From assembly GCA_001898485.1 (NCBI GenBank), contig MKTY01000018.1, positions 124,001 through 188,000 of the forward strand: a DNA stretch of 64,000 nucleotides, in the 5' to 3' direction. The notes below the pieces were generated by a model. It searched no databases, was not told the origin of the DNA, and was given only the letters and a program-made list of their open reading frames with translations. Below, in pieces: positions 30,017-38,678 of the stretch (its first letter is position 1; every line of letters starts with the position of its first letter). Source of the DNA: Sphingobacteriales bacterium 46-32 (GTDB lineage Bacteria; Bacteroidota; Bacteroidia; Chitinophagales; Chitinophagaceae). Both the position numbers and the translations under genes were made by a program.

Positions 30017-30810
30017 TGCGCCTGCTGCTGAAACCGCTGCTGTGGATATACAACCTGTATGCACTCATCCTGTTTGTTGCCATCATGCTGCTGATCTTTC
30101 CTTTTGTCGTAATCGCCAGCACACTTGGACGAATCCGTGGCGGCAATCTTGTATTCAGGCTTTGCAGCCTCTGGGCCGACATCTGGTTTCCGCTCATTTT
30201 TATTTTTCATAAAAAAATATATGAGCGTCCGCATGACCGCAGCAAGCCTTACATTTTTGTAAGCAATCATATCAGCTACCTCGATTCGGCCGTACTGGTA
30301 AAAGCCTATCGCCAGCCGGTACGTCCATTGGGGAAAATAGAGATGGCCAAAGTGCCGGTGTTTGGATTTATTTATCGCAATGCGATCGTAACGGTCGATC
30401 GCAGCAGTGCCGAAAACCGGGCACGCAGCATCCGCGTTCTTACTTCGCTTATCCGTAAAGGTATTTCGGTCATGGTATTTCCCGAAGGCACTTTTAATAT
30501 GACCCACCAGCCGCTCAAAGAATTTTATGATGGCGCTTTCCGGGTGGCGATAGAAACCCAGACCCCGATAAAGCCGGTATTGTTTCTCGATACTTACGAC
30601 CGCATGCATTATGGACAGCTTTTTAGTATCACACCCGGCCGCAGCCGGATTGTATACCTCGAGCCGATACCGGTCGATGGCCTGGGATTGCGCGATACCA
30701 CGAAGCTGAAACAACTCGTATACGAAAAAATGCAGGCCGCCCTGATTCGCTACCGCGCCAGTTGGATTGAGCCGCTGCCGGTTACGGAAAACGAACCGCG
30801 GCCTATTTAA
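30016..30810 (+). CDS. 1-acyl-sn-glycerol-3-phosphate acyltransferase (PlsC family)
   Basis: A 264-residue PlsC-type acyltransferase that places the second acyl chain on lysophosphatidic acid, or a related lysophospholipid, at the inner membrane. Catalytic block I is NHISYLDS (HX4D), block III is FPEGTF, and VTVDRSS lies between. An N-terminal hydrophobic stretch (residues 10-40) anchors it. The ATG overlaps the stop of the DUF4258 gene by one base, so the two are probably translationally coupled. Paralogues are usual in this phylum, so the exact acceptor is open. Confidence 0.9.
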   Translation: MRLLLKPLLWIYNLYALILFVAIMLLIFPFVVIASTLGRIRGGNLVFRLCSLWADIWFPLIFIFHKKIYERPHDRSKPYIFVSNHISYLDSAVLVKAYRQPVRPLGKIEMAKVPVFGFIYRNAIVTVDRSSAENRARSIRVLTSLIRKGISVMVFPEGTFNMTHQPLKEFYDGAFRVAIETQTPIKPVLFLDTYDRMHYGQLFSITPGRSRIVYLEPIPVDGLGLRDTTKLKQLVYEKMQAALIRYRASWIEPLPVTENEPRPI

Positions 30811-30813
30811 TGT

Positions 30814-30821
30814 TATTTTTG
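30814..30821 (+). promoter_or_regulatory. Candidate -7 box (TATTTTTG) of priA
   Basis: TATTTTTG fits TAnnTTTG and ends 7 bases before the priA ATG; no -33 TTTG is evident. It would give a leaderless or nearly leaderless mRNA, as proposed for mtaB and murB. Confidence 0.4.
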
Positions 30822-30828
30822 CAACCGG

Positions 30829-33282
30829 ATGTTATACGCGGAGATCATTATACCCCTGGCTCTTCCCAAAAATTATACCTGGGTTGTACCCGATGAGCTG
30901 CAGGCTACGGCCCGGCCGGGCTGCCGCGTGGAGGTAAACCTGGGGAAATCAAAAAAATATGCGGGCATCATCAAACGCCTGCATCATGAAAAGCCGGAAT
31001 TTTTTGATCCCAAGCCCATCCTCAATGTACTGGATGCCGAGCCGGTGATCTTTGAAGAGCAACTGCAGTTGTGGGAGTGGCTGGCCAGCTATTATATGTG
31101 CAGCGAAGGTGAGGTGATGGCGGCTGCACTGCCTGCACATTTCAAATTGTCCAGCGAGTCGATCCTGGTATACAACGAAGAGTTTGGCGACGATTTTTCT
31201 GCTCTCGATCATGATGAGTACCTGGTAGGCGAAGCATTGCTGCTGAAAAAAGAGCTGAAGCTCACAGAAGTGCAGCAATTGCTCGACAGTGCACATGTAT
31301 ACCCCGTCATCAACCGGCTCATCAATAAAAAAGTATGTTATGTGTGGGAAGCGCTCAAGCAAACCTACACACCCAAAAAAGACACCTATGTATTGCTGAG
31401 TCCGCCTTATGATCGGGAAGAAGAACTGGAGGCATTACTCAATGAAGATCCGCGATTGCAAAGGGCCGGTAAACAAATGGAACTGCTGCTGGCATTTCTG
31501 CATCTCAGCAAAACAGATGGCGAGGTGACAAAGAGTGAGCTACTGAAAAAATCAGGAGCCAGCGATGCGCAGCTGAAGGGGCTGGTAGACAAAAAAGTGT
31601 TGCAGCTCGAAAAACGTACTATCGACCGTATACAATACCTGCCCAGGGATATCAATATTGATTTTACACTCAGTCCAGCACAACAAACGGCGCTGGATGA
31701 GGTACAGCAGGTATTTACTGAAAAAAATGTATGCCTGCTGCACGGCGTCACAGGTAGTGGTAAAACGCAGCTTTATATTCATCTCATTGCAGAAGCCGTA
31801 CGCAAAGGTCACCAGGTGTTGTATATGCTGCCCGAGATCGCACTGACCTCGCAGATTATTCGCCGGCTGCAAAAACACTTTGGTGGTTATATCGGCATTT
31901 ACCACAGCAAGTTCTCGCACAACGAGCGGGTAGAGATATGGAATAAAATAAAAAACGGGGAGTTGCGGGTGGTCCTCGGAGCCCGCAGTTCATTGTTTCT
32001 TCCTTTCCAGGACCTGCGCCTGGTGGTATGCGATGAGGAGCATGATACTTCGTACAAGCAGCAGGAACCTGCTCCGCGTTATCATGGACGCGATACGGCG
32101 ATCTACCTGGCCAGTCTGTTCAAGGCACAGGTAGTGCTGGGTAGTGCCACCCCCTCGCTCGAAACCTACGACAATGCCACCCGGGGTAAGTATGGACTGG
32201 TGAAGCTCAATGAGCGCTACGGCGAACTCGAATTGCCGCGAATCGAAATTGTGGACACCCGTCTGATTGATAAAAAAGGAAAAGGGAAAGTGATGTTGTC
32301 GCCAACACTGGTAGAAGGCATCAACTCCTCTATTGCACAGGGTAAACAGATCATCCTGTTTCAGAATCGCCGCGGGTATGCACCTTACCAGGTCTGTGCC
32401 GTGTGCGGCTGGATACCACAGTGTAAGTATTGCGATGTATCGCTTACTTTTCATAAACTGTCTAATAAACTGATCTGTCACTATTGCGGCACCACCTATG
32501 CTCCTTTGCACACCTGTGCTGCCTGCGGCAATCACGATTTTGTACAGCGCAACTTTGGTACCGAGCGTATCGAGGAGATGTTGCAGGAAACATTTCCCCA
32601 GGCCCGCGTAGCGCGGATGGATGTGGATACGGTACGGGGCAAACATGCACACGATGCGCTGATCCAGTTGTTTGAACAGCGCCGGGTAGATATACTGGTG
32701 GGTACACAGATGGTGGTAAAGGGGCTTGACTTCGATAATGTGGAGCTCGTAGGAATCCTCGATGCAGACGGTCTCCTGCATTTTGCCGATTTCCGCGTGC
32801 ATGAGCGGGCCTTTCAACTGATGGAGCAGGTGAGTGGACGTGCCGGAAGAAAAGAAAGCCATGGACGTGTACTGATTCAGACTACACAGCCGCAGCATCC
32901 TGTTTTATTATATGTAAAGCAGCATGACTATGATAAGATGTTTGCCGATGAGATGCAGAAGCGCCGGCATTTTTTCTACCCGCCTTTTTCACGCATCATT
33001 CATCTTTCATTTCGCCATAAGTTTCGCGAAGTGGCACAGGGTGGTGCTCAAAAACTGGCCGATGCCCTGCAAAACAGGTATGGGCAGTTTATGATCGGTC
33101 CGGCAGAGCCTGTAGTAGGCCGTATCCGCAACCAGTACCTGATGGAACTATTGCTGAAACTGCCCCGCGACCACAAGGTGCTTGCACAATGCAAAAAAGA
33201 TATACTGGAAGAAATAGCCATCCTGCACCAGGATAAGCGTTACCGCAGCCTGATCATACTACCCGATGTGGATGTGATCTGA
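30829..33282 (+). CDS. priA: Primosomal protein N' (PriA helicase)
   Basis: An 817-residue replication-restart helicase that recognises stalled forks and reloads the replicative helicase. Visible domains: an N-terminal 3'-DNA-binding domain (YAEIIIPLALPKNYTWVVP), winged helix, helicase core with Walker A GVTGSGKTQLY and motif II CDEEHDTSYKQ, and the zinc-binding insert with Cys pairs in CAVCGWIPQCKYC and CHYCGTTYAPLHTCAACG, followed by the C-terminal helicase lobe (GTQMVVKGLDFDNV, QVSGRAGR). Length is normal for the phylum. It lies 18 bp after the acyltransferase gene. Confidence 0.97.
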   Translation: MLYAEIIIPLALPKNYTWVVPDELQATARPGCRVEVNLGKSKKYAGIIKRLHHEKPEFFDPKPILNVLDAEPVIFEEQLQLWEWLASYYMCSEGEVMAAALPAHFKLSSESILVYNEEFGDDFSALDHDEYLVGEALLLKKELKLTEVQQLLDSAHVYPVINRLINKKVCYVWEALKQTYTPKKDTYVLLSPPYDREEELEALLNEDPRLQRAGKQMELLLAFLHLSKTDGEVTKSELLKKSGASDAQLKGLVDKKVLQLEKRTIDRIQYLPRDINIDFTLSPAQQTALDEVQQVFTEKNVCLLHGVTGSGKTQLYIHLIAEAVRKGHQVLYMLPEIALTSQIIRRLQKHFGGYIGIYHSKFSHNERVEIWNKIKNGELRVVLGARSSLFLPFQDLRLVVCDEEHDTSYKQQEPAPRYHGRDTAIYLASLFKAQVVLGSATPSLETYDNATRGKYGLVKLNERYGELELPRIEIVDTRLIDKKGKGKVMLSPTLVEGINSSIAQGKQIILFQNRRGYAPYQVCAVCGWIPQCKYCDVSLTFHKLSNKLICHYCGTTYAPLHTCAACGNHDFVQRNFGTERIEEMLQETFPQARVARMDVDTVRGKHAHDALIQLFEQRRVDILVGTQMVVKGLDFDNVELVGILDADGLLHFADFRVHERAFQLMEQVSGRAGRKESHGRVLIQTTQPQHPVLLYVKQHDYDKMFADEMQKRRHFFYPPFSRIIHLSFRHKFREVAQGGAQKLADALQNRYGQFMIGPAEPVVGRIRNQYLMELLLKLPRDHKVLAQCKKDILEEIAILHQDKRYRSLIILPDVDVI

Positions 33283-33288
33283 TAAAGG

Positions 33289-33975
33289 TCAGAGAGTAGG
33301 TTGATAGGAAGCCGCCAGCTTTTGTATATCCGTGTAAGTATACCGGTGAATGCCGGGTAATCCCAGCTTTACAGACTGTACCATGGCCTGCGCTACCTCA
33401 AGGCCTTCGATAGCGCGGTATTTGCGCAAGCCTCCCTGCATGAGGGGGTGTACAAAGCGAACCATTCGCTGGGCAAATTTTTCCATCGGCCGCTTTTCCT
33501 GCCGGTCGCCGAGTAATATGGATGGCTGAAAGAAATGGATAGATGCAATCGGTTCCAGGCTGATCGCATCTTCTACATGTCCTTTCAGTTTAAGATAAAA
33601 ATTTCGGCTCCTGCTGTTGGCGCCTACAGCACTTACAATGGCCATGCGGTCGATGCCCAGTTCTTTACAAAGGCGGGCCGTCTTTACCGGAATATCAAAA
33701 TCGATTTTAAGATAAGCCTGCCGGTCGCCTTTTACCTTTTTTTGTGTGGTGCCAATAGCGCAGAAAAGTGAATCGCTGCCATCAATGGCCAGCTTCACCG
33801 ATTCGGGATCCGAAAAGTCAACCAGCTTTACTTCAATTTTAGGATGCGGCCGCGGCATTGGTCGCCTTACCAGAATACGGATGGTGTCAAAAGAAGAATC
33901 TTCTGTCAGCACCTGCTGCAGGTAAGTGCCAATCATGCCGGTAGCACCAATGATAGAAGCAATGTGTTTACTCAT
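33289..33975 (-). CDS. NAD(P)-binding atypical SDR (HTATIP2-like)
   Basis: A 228-residue Rossmann-fold protein. The dinucleotide motif is IIGATGMIGTYL (GxxGxxG). FCAIGTTQKKVKGDRQAYLKID and AIVSAVGANSRSRNFYLKLKG are typical of the atypical SDR group containing HTATIP2/TIP30. The substrate is unknown. It is convergent with priA (6-bp gap) and divergent from murB (33 bp), so the short spacer at 33976-34008 must carry both promoters. Confidence 0.85.
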   Translation of the reverse strand: MSKHIASIIGATGMIGTYLQQVLTEDSSFDTIRILVRRPMPRPHPKIEVKLVDFSDPESVKLAIDGSDSLFCAIGTTQKKVKGDRQAYLKIDFDIPVKTARLCKELGIDRMAIVSAVGANSRSRNFYLKLKGHVEDAISLEPIASIHFFQPSILLGDRQEKRPMEKFAQRMVRFVHPLMQGGLRKYRAIEGLEVAQAMVQSVKLGLPGIHRYTYTDIQKLAASYQPTL

Positions 33976-33995
33976 CTGGTTGCCGTATTATTCAA

Positions 33996-34003
33996 TACTT
34001 TTG
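33996..34003 (+). promoter_or_regulatory. Candidate -7 box (TACTTTTG) of murB
   Basis: TACTTTTG fits TAnnTTTG and lies 5 bases before the murB ATG. The divergent gene begins at 33975, so any promoter must be within this short spacer. Confidence 0.4.
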
Positions 34004-34008
34004 ACCTC

Positions 34009-35031
34009 ATGCAATTTCAGGAAAATTATTCATTAAAATCCTATAATACCTTCCGGATAGGGGCACAGGCCCGCTATTTCACCTCTTTTTCCAGCGTAGA
34101 TCAACTACAGGAGGCGCTCGAGCAGGCTGCTACGCTGGCCACAGCACGCCCACCGCTTGTTTTGGGCGGGGGGAGCAATATCCTGCTCACCGGCGATGTA
34201 GATGGCGTGGTACTGCACAATGGTATTAAGGGTATAGAACTCCTGCGGCAGGATGATGAATTCTTTTATGTGCGTGCCGGCGGTGGAGAAGTGTGGCATC
34301 AGCTGGTATTGCATTGCATCGGGCAGGGCTATGCCGGTGTGGAAAATATGTCGCTGATACCCGGCTGTGTGGGGGCATCACCTATTCAGAATATCGGTGC
34401 CTACGGAGTGGAGCTCAAAGATGTTTTTCATGAGCTGCAGGCCTGGCATATACATGATAAAGAGTTGCACAGCTTTTCACTCGCCGATTGCGGATTCGGT
34501 TATCGCGAGAGTGTATTTAAAGGAAAATATAAAGGACAGTATATCATCACGGGCGTTACACTCAAGCTGCGGCGTACGCCGGTATTTCATACCAGCTATG
34601 GTGCTATTGAGCACGAGCTGCAGCGTATGGGTGTGCAGGAATTAAGCATTCGCGCCATATCTGATGCGGTGATTCATATCCGCCAGTCCAAACTGCCCGA
34701 TCCGGAAGTAACAGGCAATGCGGGTAGTTTCTTCAAAAATCCCAGTATACCACTTGAGCAATATGAACAGCTCAAAGCGCAGCATCCTTCCATGCCGGCG
34801 TATGCCAATGCCGATGGCAGTATGAAGCTGGCAGCAGGCTGGCTGATCGAGCAATGCGGCTGGAAAGGCTTTCGCCGGGGCGATGCCGGCTGCCACCCTC
34901 ACCAGGCATTGGTGTTAGTGAACTATGGCAATGCCACCGGCAAAGAGATCTATGACCTGAGCCAGGAAATAATAGCGAGTGTGTTGTTGAAGTTTGGAGT
35001 GGCGTTGGAGAGAGAAGTGAACATGATTTGA
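34009..35031 (+). CDS. murB: UDP-N-acetylmuramate dehydrogenase MurB
   Basis: A 340-residue flavoenzyme that reduces UDP-GlcNAc-enolpyruvate to UDP-MurNAc with NADPH in peptidoglycan synthesis. FAD-binding signatures are LVLGGGSNILLTG and GCVGASPIQNIGAYGVEL, and the catalytic Ser/Glu region includes GNAGSFFKNP. The sequence is a type I (E. coli-like) MurB. I chose ATG 34009 (MQFQENYSLKSYNTFRIG); a longer frame running upstream would overlap the divergent gene and has no family match. An octamer repeat starts two bases after its stop. Confidence 0.96.
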   Translation: MQFQENYSLKSYNTFRIGAQARYFTSFSSVDQLQEALEQAATLATARPPLVLGGGSNILLTGDVDGVVLHNGIKGIELLRQDDEFFYVRAGGGEVWHQLVLHCIGQGYAGVENMSLIPGCVGASPIQNIGAYGVELKDVFHELQAWHIHDKELHSFSLADCGFGYRESVFKGKYKGQYIITGVTLKLRRTPVFHTSYGAIEHELQRMGVQELSIRAISDAVIHIRQSKLPDPEVTGNAGSFFKNPSIPLEQYEQLKAQHPSMPAYANADGSMKLAAGWLIEQCGWKGFRRGDAGCHPHQALVLVNYGNATGKEIYDLSQEIIASVLLKFGVALEREVNMI

Positions 35032-35032
35032 A

Positions 35033-35062
35033 ATGTGCTGATGTGCTGGTGTGCTGATGATT
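35033..35062 (+). repeat. ATGTGCTG octamer repeat directly after murB
   Basis: Octamers ATGTGCTG, ATGTGCTG and GTGTGCTG, then ATGAT, begin two bases after the murB stop. An inverted partner lies at 35349-35379, beside the stop of the convergent gene. Confidence 0.82.
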
Positions 35063-35195
35063 GTTTGAAAACTATTCCGGCAATTGAAAATTCCTGATCA
35101 GGGAAGTTTAATGACCTGATAGCTCGTAAAATGTAAAACTCAGTATTTGATCTGACAAGTAATCTTGATTGACAGGCATTGATCCTGTCGGATCA

Positions 35196-35252
35196 ACTAT
35201 TTTCCTGGCAAGTCCTCTTTTTAATGTAGGAGGACATTGCCAGGAAAATAGT
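35196..35252. repeat. Long hairpin in the murB / MoxR-like intergenic region
   Basis: ACTATTTTCCTGGCAA at 35196 pairs with TTGCCAGGAAAATAGT ending at 35252, and the stem continues as GTCCTC/GAGGAC around a one-base bulge, with a T-rich loop. It is centred between the two inverted octamer arrays. It could act as a two-way terminator for the convergent genes. Apart from this hairpin and the two arrays I see nothing in the 353-bp gap 35032-35384. Confidence 0.6.
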
Positions 35253-35348
35253 GAGGGGGCAAGACTGTATGATTAGTTTAAGCTTTTCTGACACGGCCTG
35301 TAAGATCAATCCCTGACTATTGCACGTAAAACAAACGGTCTGAGAGTT

Positions 35349-35379
35349 ATTATTAGCACACCAGCACATTAGCACATTG
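35349..35379 (-). repeat. ATGTGCTR octamer repeat after the MoxR-like gene
   Basis: On the minus strand ATGTGCTA, ATGTGCTG and GTGTGCTA start about five bases after the MoxR-like stop. It is the mirror image of the array after murB. Confidence 0.82.
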
Positions 35380-35384
35380 TTCCC

Positions 35385-36917
35385 TCAGCTTTCCTCATCA
35401 AACTCAAAATCCTCATCTTCTCCTCCGGTATTCATATTCATCATGCTGCCGATGAGGTCTTTGAATTCAACTTTTGTTTCAAACATTTTTTTACTGATAA
35501 GCGAATAAGCGGCCAGGCCATGGAGTACAAACTCCATCAGCAGGGCCGACTGGGCTTCGTTTGCTTTGGGGAAATATTTTTTGATCAGTGCATGTAAGCC
35601 ATCTACCTGGTACAGGGCCAGTATCTTCTCTGCATCTTTCGTGTTGAACGAAAGGTTGACATGATTGCCTTTGTCGAACCAGTTGGTTATAGCGCGGTAG
35701 GGGTTGTCATCGGCACGTTCCTGCTGCGATGGCTTGCCCGTGTTGCGGCGTTTCTTCAGCGCTTCGGGGTTGGGGAAATATTGTATAAACAGGCTGCGGA
35801 TGGCTTTATCTACCAGGTTCATGGCTACCTGGTAGGGACCTTCCTGCTCACCTTCATATACCAGTTCTATTTTGCCGGTGATGGAGGGGATGATGCCGTT
35901 CAGATCACCGATCCATACCTGGGTTTGTTTTTCTTTGTTGAGAATGGCGCGACGCTCGGCAGCGCTGACAGCGTTTTCGAGTGCAGAAATAGTGAGACGT
36001 GCACTCACCCCGCTCTTTTTATCTACAAATTCACTGCCACGTGCTTCAAAAGCAATCTGCTCAATGAGGCGGCGTACCAGGTCGCTCACATTGATGCGTG
36101 CCTGTTGGTCGCCGGTGAGGTCGGCTTCCTGTTCGGTAATCTCCAGTGCGTGCTCAATAGATTTGGGGTAATGCGTGAGTATCTGGCTTTGTATACGGTC
36201 TTTCAGTGGTGTTACAATCGAACCACGATTGGTATAGTCTTCGGGGTTGGCTGTAAATACAAAGAGGATGTCGAGCGGCAGGCGCAGTTTGAATCCGCGT
36301 ATCTGCACATCACCTTCTTCGAGGATGTTGAAGAGGGCAACCTGTATGCGGGCCTGCAGATCGGGCAGCTCGTTGATCACGAAGATAGAGCGGTTGCTGC
36401 GTGGAATGATGCCATAGTGGATCACCCGGTCATCGGCAAAGCTCAGTTTGAGGTTGGCTGCTTTAATGGGATCGATATCGCCAATGAGGTCGGCCACACT
36501 TACATCGGGAGTGGCCAGTTTTTCACCATAGCGCTCGCTGCGGTGCAGCCAGCTGATGGGGGTGTTGTCGCCCAGCTCTGCTACCAGCTCACGGCCAAAG
36601 CGGCTGATAGGTTGCAGGGGATCATCATTGATATCGCTGCCGGTGATGACGGGTATGTATTCATCGAGCAGCTCGGTCATCTGGCGCGCCATACGGGTCT
36701 TGGCTTGCCCGCGCAGCCCGAGGAAAAGGATATTGTGTTTGCTAAGCAGGGCACGCTCCACATCGGGTATCACCGTGTCTTCGTAGCCGATGATACCGGT
36801 AAAAGTGGGATCGCCGGTGTTGAGGCGGTTGATCAGGTTTTCACGTATCTCTTCTTTGATGCTGCGGCTACGGTAACCGCTTTTTTTCAACTCGCCCAGT
36901 GTTTTGATCTGATTCAT
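35385..36917 (-). CDS. MoxR/magnesium-chelatase-type AAA+ ATPase
   Basis: A 510-residue AAA+ protein of the magnesium chelatase subunit I / MoxR group. Walker A is HNILFLGLRGQAKTRMAR, with Ala where the third Gly of GxxGxGKT is usual; the Lys and Thr are kept. Walker B is FVINELPDL, and the sensor region is LFVFTANPEDYTNRG. The family remodels partner proteins, usually working with a von Willebrand A domain protein; such a gene lies 68 bp upstream on the same strand. The acidic tail (EDEDFEFDEES) is natural for this group. The client protein is unknown. Confidence 0.9.
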   Translation of the reverse strand: MNQIKTLGELKKSGYRSRSIKEEIRENLINRLNTGDPTFTGIIGYEDTVIPDVERALLSKHNILFLGLRGQAKTRMARQMTELLDEYIPVITGSDINDDPLQPISRFGRELVAELGDNTPISWLHRSERYGEKLATPDVSVADLIGDIDPIKAANLKLSFADDRVIHYGIIPRSNRSIFVINELPDLQARIQVALFNILEEGDVQIRGFKLRLPLDILFVFTANPEDYTNRGSIVTPLKDRIQSQILTHYPKSIEHALEITEQEADLTGDQQARINVSDLVRRLIEQIAFEARGSEFVDKKSGVSARLTISALENAVSAAERRAILNKEKQTQVWIGDLNGIIPSITGKIELVYEGEQEGPYQVAMNLVDKAIRSLFIQYFPNPEALKKRRNTGKPSQQERADDNPYRAITNWFDKGNHVNLSFNTKDAEKILALYQVDGLHALIKKYFPKANEAQSALLMEFVLHGLAAYSLISKKMFETKVEFKDLIGSMMNMNTGGEDEDFEFDEES

Positions 36918-36985
36918 ATTTGTTGCTTCGGGTATTAAGATTGGTCGTTGTGAATAAATGTTTTTACCGCCGTGCGGTAAATGAA

Positions 36986-38083
36986 TTAATAAACGGTTTT
37001 TCTTTTTCCGCTTTCAAAATCGCGGAAGATGAATGCCCCCAGTTTATCGAGTGAGGCAAAGAAGGCCTTGCCCTGATTGGTTTCGGTAAACTCCTGTACA
37101 AACTGCTGCAGGTAAGGATCGGTAGCGATCATGAAAGTGGTGATGGGGATTTTCAACTTTTTGCATTGAGCTGCCAGGTTCATGCAGCGGTTCACCACTT
37201 TGCGGTCGAGGCCGAAACTATTTTTATAATAACGCTTGCCGATTTTGAGACAGGTAGGTTTACCATCGGTGATCATGAAGATCTGTTTGTTGGGATTCTT
37301 GCGGCGGCGCAGGATGTCCATTGCCAGTTCGAGCCCCGCAACCGTATTGGTATGGTAAGGCCCTACCTGCAGGTAGGGCAGGTCTTTTACCTCAATGGGC
37401 CAGGCATCGTTGCCAAACACTACGATATCGAGTGTGTCTTTGGGGTAGCGGGTCTTGATGAGTTCGCTCAGGGCCATGGCTACTTTTTTGGCCGGGGTAA
37501 TGCGGTCTTCGCCATAGAGGATCATGCTGTGTGAAATGTCGATCATGAGCACCGTGCTGGTCTGCGATTTGAAATCCGTTTCGCGGATGCTCAGGTCATC
37601 TTCCTGCATCTGAAAGCTGTCGATGCCATGGTTGATCTGTGCCGTGCGGATCGATTCGGTAAAGTCGATTTGCTCCAGCATATCGCCAAACTGAAACTGG
37701 CGGGTTTCGGAGTTGGCTTCATCGCCCTGGCCGGGTTTGTAAGTTTTGTGATCGCCCTTGCGGCTTTTTTTGAGTTTGCCGAAGATCTCATCGAGGCTGC
37801 GTTTGCGGATGCCCTGCTCGGTTTTTGGGGTGATCTTTATTTCGCCGCGCTCATTGTCTTCTGTGATATAGCCTTTCTGTTTCAGGTCGTCTATAAAGTC
37901 GCCCATGCCGTACTCATTATCGGTGAGGGCATATTGTTTATCCAGCTCGTTCATCCATTGCATGGCCTCACTCACATCGCCACTCGTATAGGTGAGGAGC
38001 TGCATGAAGAGGTCCAGCAACTGGTCAAACCGGGTTTGTCCCTGCTGGTTGGGATCAAAGCCGGAGAAATGGTAACCGCGCAT
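36986..38083 (-). CDS. von Willebrand factor A domain protein, partner of the MoxR-like ATPase
   Basis: A 365-residue protein. The vWA domain (about 175-350) has the MIDAS metal motif DISHSM and the second loop MITDGKPT; the N-terminal half is helical and charged. With the ATPase gene 68 bp downstream it forms the standard MoxR-vWA pair, in which the ATPase and vWA protein act together as a metal-dependent chaperone or insertase. Start ATG 38083. The 595-bp region upstream contains a 120-bp tandem repeat. Confidence 0.88.
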   Translation of the reverse strand: MRGYHFSGFDPNQQGQTRFDQLLDLFMQLLTYTSGDVSEAMQWMNELDKQYALTDNEYGMGDFIDDLKQKGYITEDNERGEIKITPKTEQGIRKRSLDEIFGKLKKSRKGDHKTYKPGQGDEANSETRQFQFGDMLEQIDFTESIRTAQINHGIDSFQMQEDDLSIRETDFKSQTSTVLMIDISHSMILYGEDRITPAKKVAMALSELIKTRYPKDTLDIVVFGNDAWPIEVKDLPYLQVGPYHTNTVAGLELAMDILRRRKNPNKQIFMITDGKPTCLKIGKRYYKNSFGLDRKVVNRCMNLAAQCKKLKIPITTFMIATDPYLQQFVQEFTETNQGKAFFASLDKLGAFIFRDFESGKRKTVY

Positions 38084-38150
38084 ATTCAGTATAAGTTACA
38101 ACAAATAACCGTGCCTGGACAGGGCTGTTTGTCTTTAAAAAATGGTTAGT

Positions 38151-38540
38151 ATCGATATTTCTTTTCTGCAACTGGCTGAGTAATCTGAAGAAATGTTTCC
38201 CGCAGATGACGCAGATAGCCGCAGATGGGTATTAAGGCCGCTAATCGTTTCTGAAAGGCACTCTTACACTATCGATATTTCTTTTCTGCAACTGGCTGAG
38301 TAATCTGAAGAAATGTTTCCCGCAGATGACGCAGATAGCCGCAGATGGGTATTAAGGCCGCTAATCGTTTCTGAAAGCCACTCTTACACTATCGATATTT
38401 CTTTTCTGCAACTGGCTGAATAATCTGAAGAAATGTTTCCCGCAGATGACGCAGATAGCCGCAGATTGGTATTAAGGCCGCTAATCGTTTATGAAAACCA
38501 GCTTTATACTATCAGAATTTCTTTTCTGTGAATGGCCGGG
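38151..38540 (+). repeat. 120-bp tandem repeat, 3.2 copies
   Basis: Copies at 38151-38270, 38271-38390 and 38391-38510 have an exact 120-base period. Copies 1 and 2 differ at about one position; copy 3 has several changes. A degenerate partial fourth copy runs to about 38540. Each unit contains CGCAGATGACGCAGATAG followed by CCGCAGAT, i.e. an inner CGCAGAT-type repeat common in bacterial intergenic DNA. No open reading frame runs through it. The rest of the 38084-38678 gap holds the terminator at 38628 and nothing else I recognise. Confidence 0.95.
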
Positions 38541-38627
38541 CAATTTGGGAGCCTTTCTATCCGGCTATGCTAAAGGATAGACCTGCCTGTGTCTTATAAC
38601 AGCCGGCAGGGCCGTCTGGTTCGCAGC

Positions 38628-38660
38628 AAAAAAAATCCCCCGCCGGCTGGCAGGGGATTA
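38628..38660 (-). terminator. Rho-independent terminator of the DUF2723 gene
   Basis: On the minus strand AATCCCC pairs with GGGGGATT around a loop that itself contains GCC/GGC, followed by a run of T residues. It lies 19 bp after the DUF2723 stop. Confidence 0.85.
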
Positions 38661-38678
38661 GCTTATACGAATGTCAGT

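Noticed and set aside
33844-34008. N-terminal extension of MurB
   Set aside because: It would overlap the divergent NAD(P)-binding gene, and MurB homologues begin at the ATG 34009.
35661-36938. Long open frame (425 codons) opposite the MoxR-like gene
   Set aside because: Antisense shadow of a conserved ATPase; no domain or plausible start.
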